From contig CAJUOV010000012.1 in the NCBI GenBank assembly GCA_910588695.1, positions 1-53,176 of the forward strand: a DNA stretch of 53,176 nt. Direction: 5' to 3'. Below, one piece after another: positions 42,130 through 51,322 of this stretch. Position 1 is the stretch's first letter. Each line of letters starts with the position of its first letter. Made by a program: the position numbers and the translations under genes. Below the pieces are notes generated by a model. The model saw only the letters and a program-made list of their open reading frames with translations. It did no database searches and had not been told where the DNA came from. This DNA is from an uncultured Christensenellaceae bacterium. GTDB lineage: Bacteria; Bacillota; Clostridia; Christensenellales; Borkfalkiaceae.

Positions 42130-45100
42130 TTATACCGCTCCGCCGTCCGCTTCGGGAACGGTAATATTAAACTTGAAGCCCTTCATGCCGTCCGTGCCGT
42201 TGCTGTCGAAGATGAATTTGAGCTGCGCTTCTTGATCTTTATACTCGTCGGGGAGCGTATAGGTCTTCATGAGCACGCCGTTGATATACAGTTTCACCGT
42301 CGCGCCGTCGCGTTCGAGCTTATAGGTAAGTCCCTTGGCGATAAACTCATCTCTGATTTCCTGTTCGGAGTAGCTGTTCGTTCCTGCCGCAAAATAGTTT
42401 TCGGGAAAATCAACCAATTCCCAGTTGAACATCATGCTACTCCAGTTAGTCTGCTGCAAAATGTTGTTGCCGTTGTCCTGAACCGCAAAGTCAACGCGGA
42501 AGTTCTTGCCGTCGGCGAACACGAGCGCAACACTGTAACGCCTGCTGTTGTAATCGGGCACGTCGAAATGAGCTTCTACGGTAACGTTTGTATACTGCTT
42601 TTTTGTTTCAAGATCGACGCCGCCGTTACCCGTTGCAATGACCTTGCCATCGTTAAGCTTCGACAAATCGGCAGAATCAGGCGCGGAAGTGAAGATATTG
42701 TAAACAAGCACGATTGACTCTGCAATACCGCTCTGTGTCAAGTTTACCGTTTGCGATACATAACCCTCTGCTGCAAGCGTATATTCGCCCGTCAGCACGT
42801 TATGAAGTGTGAGCTTGCCGTCTGCAATCGTGTACTCGTATTCCGCCTTGGCATTCGTAAGAGTTACTTTTGTGCCGTTTAAGACAATCTCTTCCGTTCC
42901 CTTCAAACCGGAAATGGCCGTGTCTATGTTTCCGTAAGTCGCAGCCTCAAATTCGGCGACGATCTCCGTATCGGCAGTTACAGTGAAGGTATACGTTCCG
43001 ACCTTGTTCTCGTCAAACGTAACCGAATCCGTCACGTCTTTGCCGCCTACCGTGAGCGATTTGAGAATGTATCCCTCGTCGGGCGTAAGCGTGACTGTGA
43101 CAGCATCGCCGTATTTGGGAGTTGGAGTAGAGAGTACGACCGTGCCGTTTGCCGTCGTGCCGGTCGTAACCGAGGCCGAAAGATCAGGCAGAGTTTCGCT
43201 CATCTCGAATTTCCAAGTCTTTTCTGCGTCGTTATTCGTTCCACTCCAATAAATTCCGACGTGCGCACCAACGTTTTCGTACTTGCTGCTCACCGTTTGG
43301 CAACCGATATACTTGTCGTTCAGGAATGCGTAGAACGTAACGCCCTCTCGTACGAGCGTAAGCTTTAACCTGCCTTCGGCATAATCCCTAAGATATTCAT
43401 CGCCTTCCTTGAAGAAGATCAAATCGTTCCAGTCTGCGTCTTCCGCCGCGTCATCTTTCTGCCACCAGGTTTCGGGCTTTGCAAACTGGACTTTTTGTTT
43501 CCCTTCCATACGAATAAGAACATATCCGCCGCCGTCGAAACGGAACGCGATGCCCTGATTGCCGCCGTCGATTTTGCCGTCGCCGTAAGCGCCGCTCAGA
43601 TAAACGGTAAACGCAACGTTGTTGTAAAGCGCCTTCGTGAGGAGCGATTCCATTTCGTTGCCGCCCTTCAGATAACCGTCGTTCTGCCGATCGAGATTCT
43701 TTGAGCCCCAGCCTTGAACCAAATCGAACGCATCCTCGTATTCGAATACGATCGTTTCGATTCCGTTTGCGCCGATTACGACCGTTGTGGGCTTATAACC
43801 TTCAATCTCCGCCGAATAGGTGCCCTGCGCCACGCGATCCTTTGAGAACGTTCCGTTCGTTACGGTAATTTCCACGTTCTCCAAGCCGCCCTGTCCTTTG
43901 AGCGTGATCGTCGTTCCATCCGCAAGGGAATTTCCCGTAACATCGTACTTCTTGCCTATAACGGCAACGTTGGTGAGAGTAGCATACGCTATCTGTTTTA
44001 CCGCAACCGTGAGGACGTTTGTCTTTTCGGTCAGCATAAACGATACCTTGCCGTCTGCAAGCCGATTGAGCAAAGAAACCTCTCCAAGTTTGATCGAACT
44101 GATCATGAAGTCCCCTTCCTCCGGAAGCTTCACGGAAAGCGTCACGAGATCGCCTCTCTTATATCCCTCGGTTTTGTCGAGAGACACTTCCACCCCTTGG
44201 GGAAGGATTCCCGTTTTCAAAGTAAGAGCGCTGTCGAATTCAACTTCGGGAAGCGTTTGCGAAATTGAGAAAGGAATGTTTACCCCGCCGTTCACGTGTG
44301 CCGCCGCAAGCGCCACACGGCATTTTTGCGTTGCGTATTCTTCGGGAAGAATCTGTTCGCCCATGAACTGCCCATTAACATACGCGCGAACAACGCCGCC
44401 GTTGCGCACGAGTTTGAGCTCGACGCCCGATTCCTTGTATTGCGTTTCCGTCTCTGCGCTAAACGGATTGAAATATGCTTCTCCCGAACCGAAATCCCAA
44501 TTATCAAAAATAGGCGTTTCTTCCCAGTCGTTACCGCCGATCCACTGCGCTTTGAATTTGCCGTCCGACATTTTTTCGATACGGATCATCACGGCTTTAC
44601 CGTCCTCGAACACGAGACGCAAACCCTGATTGCCTCTCTCCGCATCGTCTGCGCCCCACGTTACTCCCTCTTTATAGGTAACGCTCGCCGTTACGCTGCC
44701 GTAAGATTCCTTGGAGTAGACGTAGAAATCGCCCGTGCCTTCACCGATCGTAAAATAAGCATTTTCCGCATCGTTGACATGCGATTTATCGATTTTTGAA
44801 GGAGTGCCGTAGTTTCCGCTCCAATCGCTGCCCGTATGCGAGCCGTGCGTGAACGCGTCGTACTGCAAGACGCAGTCGCCAAGCGCAACGTTTTGATCCT
44901 TGACTGCTTGCACATTGACATAAGTCGTCAGATATCCCTCCTTGGAAATGCTGAATTTATAGACCTTGCCGACCCGTGCGTTTGTAATCGTAAACGCGCC
45001 CGTCTGAGTATTGTAGTCGATTTCGATGCCGTCGTCCTCGCCCGCGTCGATCGTAACGCCCACATAATCGGTTACGTTTTCGCCAAGCTTTAAAATCTTT

Positions 45101-45351
45101 ACGTTGCCCGAAGCAGTGCCGTATGCGGGTTGTTCCGCACCGCACTCGCACTTACCGTCCGCCCATACGTGCGGCTCTTTCTCCGTCGTTTCGTTGTCCT
45201 CCGCGCAGATCTGCCAGTGCCCCGTTTCGTCGTGCGCCCACTTCGTGTAGTCGTGTTTGTGTTCACCGCCGCAACCCGTTAAGATCCCCGCGCAAAGCCC
45301 GCACGAGAGCGTCATCACGGCAAGCGGCAACAAAAGTTTTTTCTTTTTCAT
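42130..45351 (-). CDS. Very large multi-domain surface lipoprotein with LamG-like modules
   Basis: The signal peptide ends in ILTGC with Cys27. A Cys/His-rich segment follows (HDYTKW...HWQICA...HVWADGKCECG, about residues 33-72). I then see three similar LamG/concanavalin-like jelly-roll modules, at about 165-370, 540-720 and 900-1065. They share features such as the DFYV/FTVYLSG strands and FKxxG...EWE...G.L/MKTY. Carboxypeptidase-regulatory-like and InlB-type beta repeats lie between them. No catalytic signature is evident. It most likely binds glycans at the cell surface and is transcribed just before the transporter. Confidence 0.75.
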   Translation of the reverse strand: MKKKKLLLPLAVMTLSCGLCAGILTGCGGEHKHDYTKWAHDETGHWQICAEDNETTEKEPHVWADGKCECGAEQPAYGTASGNVKILKLGENVTDYVGVTIDAGEDDGIEIDYNTQTGAFTITNARVGKVYKFSISKEGYLTTYVNVQAVKDQNVALGDCVLQYDAFTHGSHTGSDWSGNYGTPSKIDKSHVNDAENAYFTIGEGTGDFYVYSKESYGSVTASVTYKEGVTWGADDAERGNQGLRLVFEDGKAVMIRIEKMSDGKFKAQWIGGNDWEETPIFDNWDFGSGEAYFNPFSAETETQYKESGVELKLVRNGGVVRAYVNGQFMGEQILPEEYATQKCRVALAAAHVNGGVNIPFSISQTLPEVEFDSALTLKTGILPQGVEVSLDKTEGYKRGDLVTLSVKLPEEGDFMISSIKLGEVSLLNRLADGKVSFMLTEKTNVLTVAVKQIAYATLTNVAVIGKKYDVTGNSLADGTTITLKGQGGLENVEITVTNGTFSKDRVAQGTYSAEIEGYKPTTVVIGANGIETIVFEYEDAFDLVQGWGSKNLDRQNDGYLKGGNEMESLLTKALYNNVAFTVYLSGAYGDGKIDGGNQGIAFRFDGGGYVLIRMEGKQKVQFAKPETWWQKDDAAEDADWNDLIFFKEGDEYLRDYAEGRLKLTLVREGVTFYAFLNDKYIGCQTVSSKYENVGAHVGIYWSGTNNDAEKTWKFEMSETLPDLSASVTTGTTANGTVVLSTPTPKYGDAVTVTLTPDEGYILKSLTVGGKDVTDSVTFDENKVGTYTFTVTADTEIVAEFEAATYGNIDTAISGLKGTEEIVLNGTKVTLTNAKAEYEYTIADGKLTLHNVLTGEYTLAAEGYVSQTVNLTQSGIAESIVLVYNIFTSAPDSADLSKLNDGKVIATGNGGVDLETKKQYTNVTVEAHFDVPDYNSRRYSVALVFADGKNFRVDFAVQDNGNNILQQTNWSSMMFNWELVDFPENYFAAGTNSYSEQEIRDEFIAKGLTYKLERDGATVKLYINGVLMKTYTLPDEYKDQEAQLKFIFDSNGTDGMKGFKFNITVPEADGGAV

Positions 45352-45395
45352 TTTTTTCCTCCTTATCTTTTTTACAAAAATGCAATTTCAGCACT

Positions 45396-46415
45396 CTATC
45401 CGATTTCAATGTCGATTACGATATCCTGCGAGGGCTTCTCCACCGTAAATCGGTATTCGCCCTGCACCTCGCTCAATTTATCCATATAGTCGACGCCGTT
45501 TACCGTAATCGCCTTCACCTTTGCATTGTTTACCGTCTGCACGACGAACGTCGTATCCACGCCCGAAAGAACGTAATCGAGCCCCGATTTTTCCCGCACC
45601 GTGCCCGTACCCGAGCCCGTTTGGTTGACGATGATCTTATGGCTTATAAGACCGCTCTTGCCGAAGCGGAAGAACGTGGAAGGATTCCACATGTTGAAGT
45701 TCGGCAGATATTCGCCCGGCCAAGGCGACCAAAACCGATCCGCGTCCGTATCCGTTCCGTTGTAGTTGAACGAAAAGATATGAACGGGCGCAATGCCGAG
45801 AATCATGTTTTGGGGATCGCTTACGTCATAGCCCACAAAGTCGAGATAGGCGAACGGAAGAAACCCTTCGACAATATATCCCGTGCATTCGGGCGTGTTC
45901 ACTTCTCCCCCGATCGTCTCGGAAGCAACAATGGGCAAAATATTGACAGGCGCCTTCACCTCTGTCCAATCGCTGTAACGGAACTTGGAAGTATACGAGC
46001 CGTTCGCAAGAAAGTCGAACTCGAAAAGACGGTGCTCGTCGGTATCTTCGCCCGGTCCCATATACATTTCGATACAGCTGTTCATATAGGAAGCCCTGTC
46101 GGGATTTACCCAAATATTCGTGCCGTGCTCTTCCACCTTCATGCCGAAGTAAACGCCTTTCGTGCCGTAAGAAGTTGTAAACGAGATATCGGCAAACTGT
46201 TTCGAGTTGATTTTATCCACGCCGTTCAGCCAGCGCGCATCTTTCCAACGCGCTTCGTCGAACTTACCGTCGATCGTCATGTCCGCGTCCAGCTGGGCAA
46301 CGCGCTTCGTCGGAACGGGATAGGGGTTGGGATCCTTTACGATATCCGAACAGCCTGCCATGCAAAAAACGAGCGCACACGCGCCCAAGAGCGCGGCAAT
46401 CTTCCTCTTTTTCAT
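45396..46415 (-). CDS. Lipoprotein with CBM9-like carbohydrate-binding domain
   Basis: Signal peptide ending FCMAGC (Cys22). From about residue 44 the sequence DADMTIDGKFDEARWKDARW and the following GVYFGMKVEEHGTNIWVNPD, IEMYMGP, FEFDFLANGSYTSKF match the family-9 carbohydrate-binding beta-sandwich. A second small beta domain closes the protein (ITVNGVDYMDKLSEVQGEYR). Length is 339 aa. It overlaps the end of the GH43 gene by four bases, so binding domain and enzyme are made together at the cell surface. Confidence 0.82.
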   Translation of the reverse strand: MKKRKIAALLGACALVFCMAGCSDIVKDPNPYPVPTKRVAQLDADMTIDGKFDEARWKDARWLNGVDKINSKQFADISFTTSYGTKGVYFGMKVEEHGTNIWVNPDRASYMNSCIEMYMGPGEDTDEHRLFEFDFLANGSYTSKFRYSDWTEVKAPVNILPIVASETIGGEVNTPECTGYIVEGFLPFAYLDFVGYDVSDPQNMILGIAPVHIFSFNYNGTDTDADRFWSPWPGEYLPNFNMWNPSTFFRFGKSGLISHKIIVNQTGSGTGTVREKSGLDYVLSGVDTTFVVQTVNNAKVKAITVNGVDYMDKLSEVQGEYRFTVEKPSQDIVIDIEIG

Positions 46416-48355
46416 TGTGCACCTCCCGCTTTCCCGAGAATTTTAATCTCGGAAATACCGACTTCGTCCTGTCCTTTTGGAACTTCCACGGTGATTTTAA
46501 GCGATTTCACTTTTACGTCGTAGAACTCTGCAAACGCCGCCGCGCCTGACATGACGTAGTCGATGACTTCGTTATTGTCGCCTGAAACTTCGCAGTATTC
46601 CTCTAAATTGAATTTCACGTCACGGATGACTCTTACGCTTCCGTTCTCTAACATAAACTCTATTCTTGGAATGTTGAAAAATACCCTGTCCTCGAACGCC
46701 GAATTGTACACCAGCACCGCGCGAAGCGTTTGAGCCGTTTCAAAATCGAAGGTGAACGTCGTCGTTTCGGAAATCACCGTTTCGCCGATAAAGCTCATGA
46801 ACTCTTCGTTCGCCGTCTTGTGTATGGATAAAAGTCCGTCCGTAAGATATTCAAGCTCTACGTCCGCTTCCTTTTCCGTGCCGACTTCCGCCTCGCCCGC
46901 AATATTCTTGTATCCGCTGTACCAATAGGGAAGCGGCTGCATGGAATCCGTGGGACCGTTCGTGTAAGGGATATCCATATCGTTCCCGTCTTTATCCTTT
47001 ACGGTGATCCACCGCATTTCGTCCATCGCCGTATAGCGGGCGCCGCCGCCCGATAAATAGTCGTTATGCCGGTGATAGATAATATAGGAAATCCCCTCGC
47101 GCGTGACGAACGAATGGTGCCCCGCACCCGAAACCGTCGAACTCTCCGTCGTCGTGGAACAAAGAAGCAAGCCCCCTTCTTCCTCGCGAAGTTTGCGGAA
47201 AGGTCCGTCGGGGTTCTCCGAAATCGCCATTGCGACCGAATATTTACTCGTCGAGTAATCGTTGACCGAGAAGGTGAGATAGTAAAGCCCTTTGCCGTAT
47301 TTGTCCTCGTGATAGATGACGTGAGGCCCTTCGTTGCAGGACTGCTCCTCGTAAGTAACGGGATCGTCATTCACGGTACCGTTTTTCCTGTCCCCGCGCC
47401 AATCTTCTACCGTATAATATTGATCGATCGTGAGAAGCTCCGCGCTCTTCCAGTTGGGCGTGAGCCAATCGGTCATTTCGATCACCATGATTCCCGTAGG
47501 GCGCGATATATTGCAATACAACCACTTTTTGCCGTTTTGATCCACAAACGGGTGCGGATCGATATTGCCGAAATAGCCGGAGTCCCAAATCATGCCCTCC
47601 GAATGCGTGATTCCCTGCCTCTGATTAAACTTATAAAGCTCGTCAGGGCTGAACAGGCAGTACTTCGCATAGTAGTGCGGGAACGCCGCCTCGTAATATT
47701 CTCCGTCCTCTTTGACCCAGGCGTATTTGTCCGTCTGTTCGTCATCCGCGGTCATATCGGTAAGCTTTTTGTTCCCCGTCTTGTTGTAGCTGTGCTTACC
47801 CGAAAAGTCAACTATGGTGTAAGGACCCGCGGGATCCTCGCTCGTTGCAACATACATATTGTAAAGCGTACAGTCGTTCACAACGCCTTTGCCTGTCGTA
47901 ACGCTTTTGTCCGCTTCGGGCGTAGCGCTGAAAAACAGATAATAAAGCCCCTTGCCCCCGTTCGCCTCGGCGTCGTAGATGACTTCGGGCGCCCAAAGGT
48001 TGGAAGCCGTTGCCCGTTTCACTTCGTTTGTCAGATTCTTAAACGTAGGTCCTACGCTCTCCCATTCTGCTAAGTTTTTAGAACGCATGGTATAAAAGTT
48101 CCCGGTTGTGCCGAACAGATAATAGTAGCCCGAGCGCGCCGTGTCGTCCAAAACCTGCGGATCGGGATAACCCTGCTGCACGGAATTGCTGTAAAACAGC
48201 TCGGTGTTATACACCATATTGCCGTTTTCGTCCTTCGCGTCGCCCTTATAGGCGGATAGCTCGTATTCCTTATCGCAGCCCGCTAACGTTGCAAGCGACG
48301 AGATTCCGAGTAAACCCGCAAGCAGAAAGGACGTAATTTTTTTCCCCTTATTCAT
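46412..48355 (-). CDS. Lipoprotein glycoside hydrolase family 43
   Basis: Five-bladed beta-propeller enzyme acting on arabinan or xylan-type side chains. Signal peptide ends LATLAGC (Cys27). The catalytic base is Asp65 in GYPDPQV. NLWAPEVIYD and EGPHVIYHED carry the other acids. A C-terminal discoidin-like beta domain (about 510-645) may bind substrate. The start at 48355 is supported by AAGGAGG; the ORF could begin at 48379 but that is less likely. Length is 647 aa. Confidence 0.88.
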   Translation of the reverse strand: MNKGKKITSFLLAGLLGISSLATLAGCDKEYELSAYKGDAKDENGNMVYNTELFYSNSVQQGYPDPQVLDDTARSGYYYLFGTTGNFYTMRSKNLAEWESVGPTFKNLTNEVKRATASNLWAPEVIYDAEANGGKGLYYLFFSATPEADKSVTTGKGVVNDCTLYNMYVATSEDPAGPYTIVDFSGKHSYNKTGNKKLTDMTADDEQTDKYAWVKEDGEYYEAAFPHYYAKYCLFSPDELYKFNQRQGITHSEGMIWDSGYFGNIDPHPFVDQNGKKWLYCNISRPTGIMVIEMTDWLTPNWKSAELLTIDQYYTVEDWRGDRKNGTVNDDPVTYEEQSCNEGPHVIYHEDKYGKGLYYLTFSVNDYSTSKYSVAMAISENPDGPFRKLREEEGGLLLCSTTTESSTVSGAGHHSFVTREGISYIIYHRHNDYLSGGGARYTAMDEMRWITVKDKDGNDMDIPYTNGPTDSMQPLPYWYSGYKNIAGEAEVGTEKEADVELEYLTDGLLSIHKTANEEFMSFIGETVISETTTFTFDFETAQTLRAVLVYNSAFEDRVFFNIPRIEFMLENGSVRVIRDVKFNLEEYCEVSGDNNEVIDYVMSGAAAFAEFYDVKVKSLKITVEVPKGQDEVGISEIKILGKAGGAQ

Positions 48356-48365
48356 GTTTTCCTCC

Positions 48366-49328
48366 TTATTTTGTTTCAATCACGCAGTCTGCTTCCGCGA
48401 GCGTGTCGGTAAACACCTGATAAGTGTCCTTTTTCGGGTGAACTCCGTCGTCGCGAAGCATGGTCGTGCCGACTTTCGAGCAAGTGTCCACACAAGTGAT
48501 CCACTCGTATTTTGCGCACCATTTCGCCATATACGCGTTTGTTTCCGTCACGCGCCCCGCATAATCCGTAGCCCTTCTCTGCGTAATGTTGAACCAATAG
48601 ATATTCGCGGTCGGATAACTCGTGTGTAGGAACATCATCAAGCGGCACAGGCTCGCCTCCGTTTCCTCTGTGTCGTCGTGCAGGTCGTAAAAGTTGTTTG
48701 TGCCGATATGGAACACGATATTCTTGGGCACGGTGTCTCCGATAATCGTTTCGTACGCCCGTTCCCAGTGATAGGAAGTCGTAGAACTCATACCGGCGTT
48801 CAACACCTCCTTGCCTTCCTTGAACTCCGTCATGTATTCACCGATAAAAGCGTCATCCATAAAGCTGTCACCGAGGAACAGCGTCGTTTTGGCGTTGACC
48901 GCTTGGCACGTTTGCGCACGATGATCGACGGGATAAGCAGATACGTCATAGCGTTCCCCGTACTTCGCTTCCGCACCCGTCCAGCGGAGATATTCCACTT
49001 CCACATTAAAATTCGCCTTGAAATGCTCGCTCTTCGCGATAACGGGGTAGGTCGCGTTCGTGCGCCCTTTCGGCGTCACAATGTTGTTCTCGATATTCAA
49101 CTTCGTCGTATCGTAAGTAAAGACGAGCGGTTCAGCCTTTTCAGGCTTTGTGAATATGGGCTCGATCTCGGCAAAGGTATAGTTTTTGTCTTCGTTGATA
49201 TATACCTTTACGTCCCCGATCGACAGTTCTCCGTAGGCGTCCGATTCGCCCCCCTCTCCGCACGCCGCGAACATGATTCCCGTAAATACGAGAACAGCGA
49301 GGGCGGAAAGTTTACAAAATTTGTTCAT
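48366..49328 (-). CDS. Lipoprotein SGNH/GDSL hydrolase
   Basis: Esterase of the SGNH fold, probably removing acetyl groups from the polysaccharide handled by this locus. Signal peptide ends IMFAAC (Cys23). Catalytic and oxyanion residues are all present: Ser155 in FLGDSFMD, Gly179 in NAGMS, Asn211 in IGTNN, and Asp294/His297 in DDGVHP. An N-terminal beta domain of about 110 residues precedes the hydrolase domain. It is the first gene of the glycan locus and has an AAGGAGG site. Confidence 0.88.
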   Translation of the reverse strand: MNKFCKLSALAVLVFTGIMFAACGEGGESDAYGELSIGDVKVYINEDKNYTFAEIEPIFTKPEKAEPLVFTYDTTKLNIENNIVTPKGRTNATYPVIAKSEHFKANFNVEVEYLRWTGAEAKYGERYDVSAYPVDHRAQTCQAVNAKTTLFLGDSFMDDAFIGEYMTEFKEGKEVLNAGMSSTTSYHWERAYETIIGDTVPKNIVFHIGTNNFYDLHDDTEETEASLCRLMMFLHTSYPTANIYWFNITQRRATDYAGRVTETNAYMAKWCAKYEWITCVDTCSKVGTTMLRDDGVHPKKDTYQVFTDTLAEADCVIETK

Positions 49329-49392
49329 AAATCCTCCTTATCTATCAATAGCGCGTGGCATCGAAATTTTCGCGTTGCTTTCTTTCAATCGT

Positions 49393-49420
49393 TTTTTGTT
49401 ACGGATAACCGTAACAAAAA
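49393..49420. promoter_or_regulatory. Palindrome P1 in the leader of the glycan operon
   Basis: Twelve-base arms TTTTTGTTACGG and CCGTAACAAAAA with ATAA between. It lies inside the predicted 5' leader and could be a protein-binding site or an RNA hairpin. Confidence 0.7.
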
Positions 49421-49452
49421 CAAAGGGATATCCCTTTGTGAAAATTTCACAA
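49420..49452. promoter_or_regulatory. Overlapping palindromes P2 and P3
   Basis: P2 is a perfect 20-base palindrome (49420-49439, ACAAAGGGAT half). P3 is TTGTGAAAATTTCACAA (49436-49452), with TGTGA/TCACA half sites. They sit about 10-45 bases past the predicted transcript start of the glycan operon, typical of repressor operators. Confidence 0.7.
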
Positions 49453-49469
49453 TTTTTGTTATCAATTTT

Positions 49470-49498
49470 ATTATATCTCAAAATAATTGCTTTTTCAA
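49470..49498 (-). promoter_or_regulatory. Promoter of the glycan-use operon
   Basis: Minus strand: TTGAAA (49493-49498), 17 bases, TATAAT (49470-49475). Transcript start near 49463, leaving a leader of about 135 bases. Confidence 0.85.
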
Positions 49499-49561
49499 CG
49501 CTAAAAGGCATGATTTTGTGCCATAAACGTACATTTTACCCCGTTAATTTTATCACTTTGG

Positions 49562-49590
49562 TTGACTGTATACAAAAGATATTATATAAT
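49562..49590 (+). promoter_or_regulatory. Promoter of the araC-type gene (leaderless)
   Basis: TTGACT (49562-49567), 17 bases, TATAAT (49585-49590). Seven bases on is the A of the start codon (49597), and there is no Shine-Dalgarno sequence. Confidence 0.75.
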
Positions 49591-49596
49591 CAAAAT

Positions 49597-50397
49597 ATGG
49601 AAAATTATATTACCCGCACTTGGGTGCGTGATATCAACGAATCGACGCGTGACTTTCCCACTTATTTCCACGCCGAAAAATACGAATCGATCGGGTACAC
49701 CGCACACCTCCACCGCAACGCCGAAATTTATTGCGTTGTAAAAGGCAATTCGCACGTTACGATCAACGAACGGGAATACGATCTCACTGCAGGGCAAGCC
49801 GTCGTTATTAACAGTTTGCAGGTTCATTCCTATAAAAACAGCGACGGGACGATCGTTTCCTTCCTGTTAATTGGTTCAAGCTTTTTGCAACTGTTCAATT
49901 CTGTTTATCCCAAACATACGCTTCCCGAATTCTTGTCCGATCCCGAAGCCAACCGCCCCATTTTGAAACTCATCGACGATATCGCTACCCAATACGACGA
50001 CTTCGACACCTTCGAGGGAATGGGATATTCCAATTTATTGATTCATCATATCGTAAAGGCTTATGGCACCGAACCGACAAAAAAGGGTTCCAAAAAATTC
50101 ATCTTTTCGGAAATCATTCAGTATATCTACGATCACTATAAGGAGGATCTCTCGCTTACAAGCCTTGCAGAGCAATTCGGCTATGCGCCTCGCTCCTTGG
50201 GGCATATGTTCGGAAAATACGTGAAAATGGATATTCGGAACTTCATTAACAGCGTTCGCGCGGAAAAAGTACTCGAAATGAAAGCTGACCCCGCATACAG
50301 CGATAAGACGCTTTTGGAGCTTGCACTTGCCTGCGGATTCAACAGCACTTCGAGTTTCTACCGCACGTATCGTAAAAATTACAGTCAATCCCGTTGA
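49597..50397 (+). CDS. AraC-family transcriptional regulator
   Basis: Likely controls the divergent glycan operon. The N-terminal cupin-like sensor (about residues 1-130) shows YTAHLHRNAEIYCVVKGNSH and AGQAVVINSLQVHSY. The C-terminal double HTH (about 165-266) shows DLSLTSLAEQFGYAPRSLGHMF and ALACGFNSTSSFYRTYRKNY. The reading frame is open upstream, but MENYITRTW at 49597 begins the conserved part and gives 266 aa. No ribosome binding site is present, and the promoter sits so close that the mRNA is probably leaderless. Confidence 0.9.
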   Translation: MENYITRTWVRDINESTRDFPTYFHAEKYESIGYTAHLHRNAEIYCVVKGNSHVTINEREYDLTAGQAVVINSLQVHSYKNSDGTIVSFLLIGSSFLQLFNSVYPKHTLPEFLSDPEANRPILKLIDDIATQYDDFDTFEGMGYSNLLIHHIVKAYGTEPTKKGSKKFIFSEIIQYIYDHYKEDLSLTSLAEQFGYAPRSLGHMFGKYVKMDIRNFINSVRAEKVLEMKADPAYSDKTLLELALACGFNSTSSFYRTYRKNYSQSR

Positions 50398-50635
50398 TTG
50401 TTCTTATCTTCCTTTGATTTGGGCAATTATTGTGACGCCCGACATGTCCATGCAATCGGCGTTGAAGTAAAAAAATAAGACCTGTCTTATGACAAGTCCG
50501 AGGTACAAATATGGCGCAGCTATTACATTGTTCATCGCTCGCAGACGCGAAAATCGAAAATTTAATATATACTGTGTATATATCAAGGGCTCAAAAATAG
50601 GCATGTTCGTATGAATAACCTGTCTTTGAGCCACC
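50398..50635. other. Gene-free stretch after araC
   Basis: No gene that I can support. It contains a dyad TATATAC-TGT-GTATATA (50566-50582), a possible operator left over from a mobile element. Confidence 0.45.
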
Positions 50636-50674
50636 AAAAAGGGCTATTGTATCTCTAAAATAGCCCTTTTTTCT
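50636..50674. terminator. Bidirectional terminator
   Basis: Thirteen-base arms AAAAAGGGCTATT (50636-50648) and AATAGCCCTTTTT (50659-50671), with T-runs either way. Confidence 0.85.
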
Positions 50675-50717
50675 TTCCCGAAAAATCAAGACGCCTCGCA
50701 GAATACCTTGTAACGGA

Positions 50718-51011
50718 CTAGGTCTTACAAACGAATTGCCCCACAGTTGAATCAAACTTCGTCCAAAAAATGCCCCGCAACTTCAAAAAGTCATTCTTGC
50801 GTTCAAATATGAAAATCTGTGCTTTATAAAAATCTGTAATATCCTGCGCCGTAATCGAATGCAACGTTATTTTTCTTTGATTAAAATACGGAACGATCGC
50901 ACAATTGATTTGGCGTTTATAATTGCAATAGGTAGATTTCTTCAATCATACCCCGTTAATCCTGCACCATTCCCGCATAAACTGTCCGAACAAAATATCG
51001 TTTTCGGGAAC
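50718..51011 (-). pseudogene. Fragment of a tyrosine integrase (N-terminal core-binding domain)
   Basis: Reads VPENDILFGQFMREWCRING, then a TGA stop, then KKSTYCNYKRQINCAIVPYF and ITLHSITAQDITDFYKAQ. This is the SAM-like core-binding domain of phage integrases, interrupted by an in-frame stop and lost before the catalytic domain. The sequence after about 50830 no longer resembles the family. It marks an old element at this site. Confidence 0.75.
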
Positions 51012-51111
51012 ACTTAAACATTAGGCAACCGTTGTAATTTGCGACATTGCATGTTCTTGATATTCGGCGAGCGATGTTTTGAATACGCTATTTTGTGTGA
51101 GAAGTCGCGCC

Positions 51112-51322
51112 TTAGACAAGGCGAGCAAGATGCGACGACGGGGAATTCACTTTGAGGTAAACGACCCGAGCCGCTTCGACGCGCAACAAAGCATACAGCG
51201 ATGAATGCTCGTTCAAAACGAATATGTACTCCTGTTCTTTAATAGCTTCTTTTGTCCGCGTAATCGTATACAAGGTCTGCCATTTTGTCTATGGTGTATA
51301 GCCCTTCGTCGGGAATTACCTT
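51112..51322 (-). pseudogene. Frameshifted remnant of an unknown gene
   Basis: One frame reads KVIPDEGLYTIDKMADLVYD then YADKRSY and stops. The frame that takes over reads KEAIKEQEYIFVLNEHSSLY, ALLRVEAARVVYL and stops at 51112. Together they look like one protein broken by a frameshift. No family recognised. It precedes the integrase remnant in the same direction. Confidence 0.4.

Noticed and set aside
50404..50637. Open frame of 77 codons on the minus strand
   Set aside because: No ribosome binding site, no family-like pattern, and it runs across an AT dyad beside a terminator.
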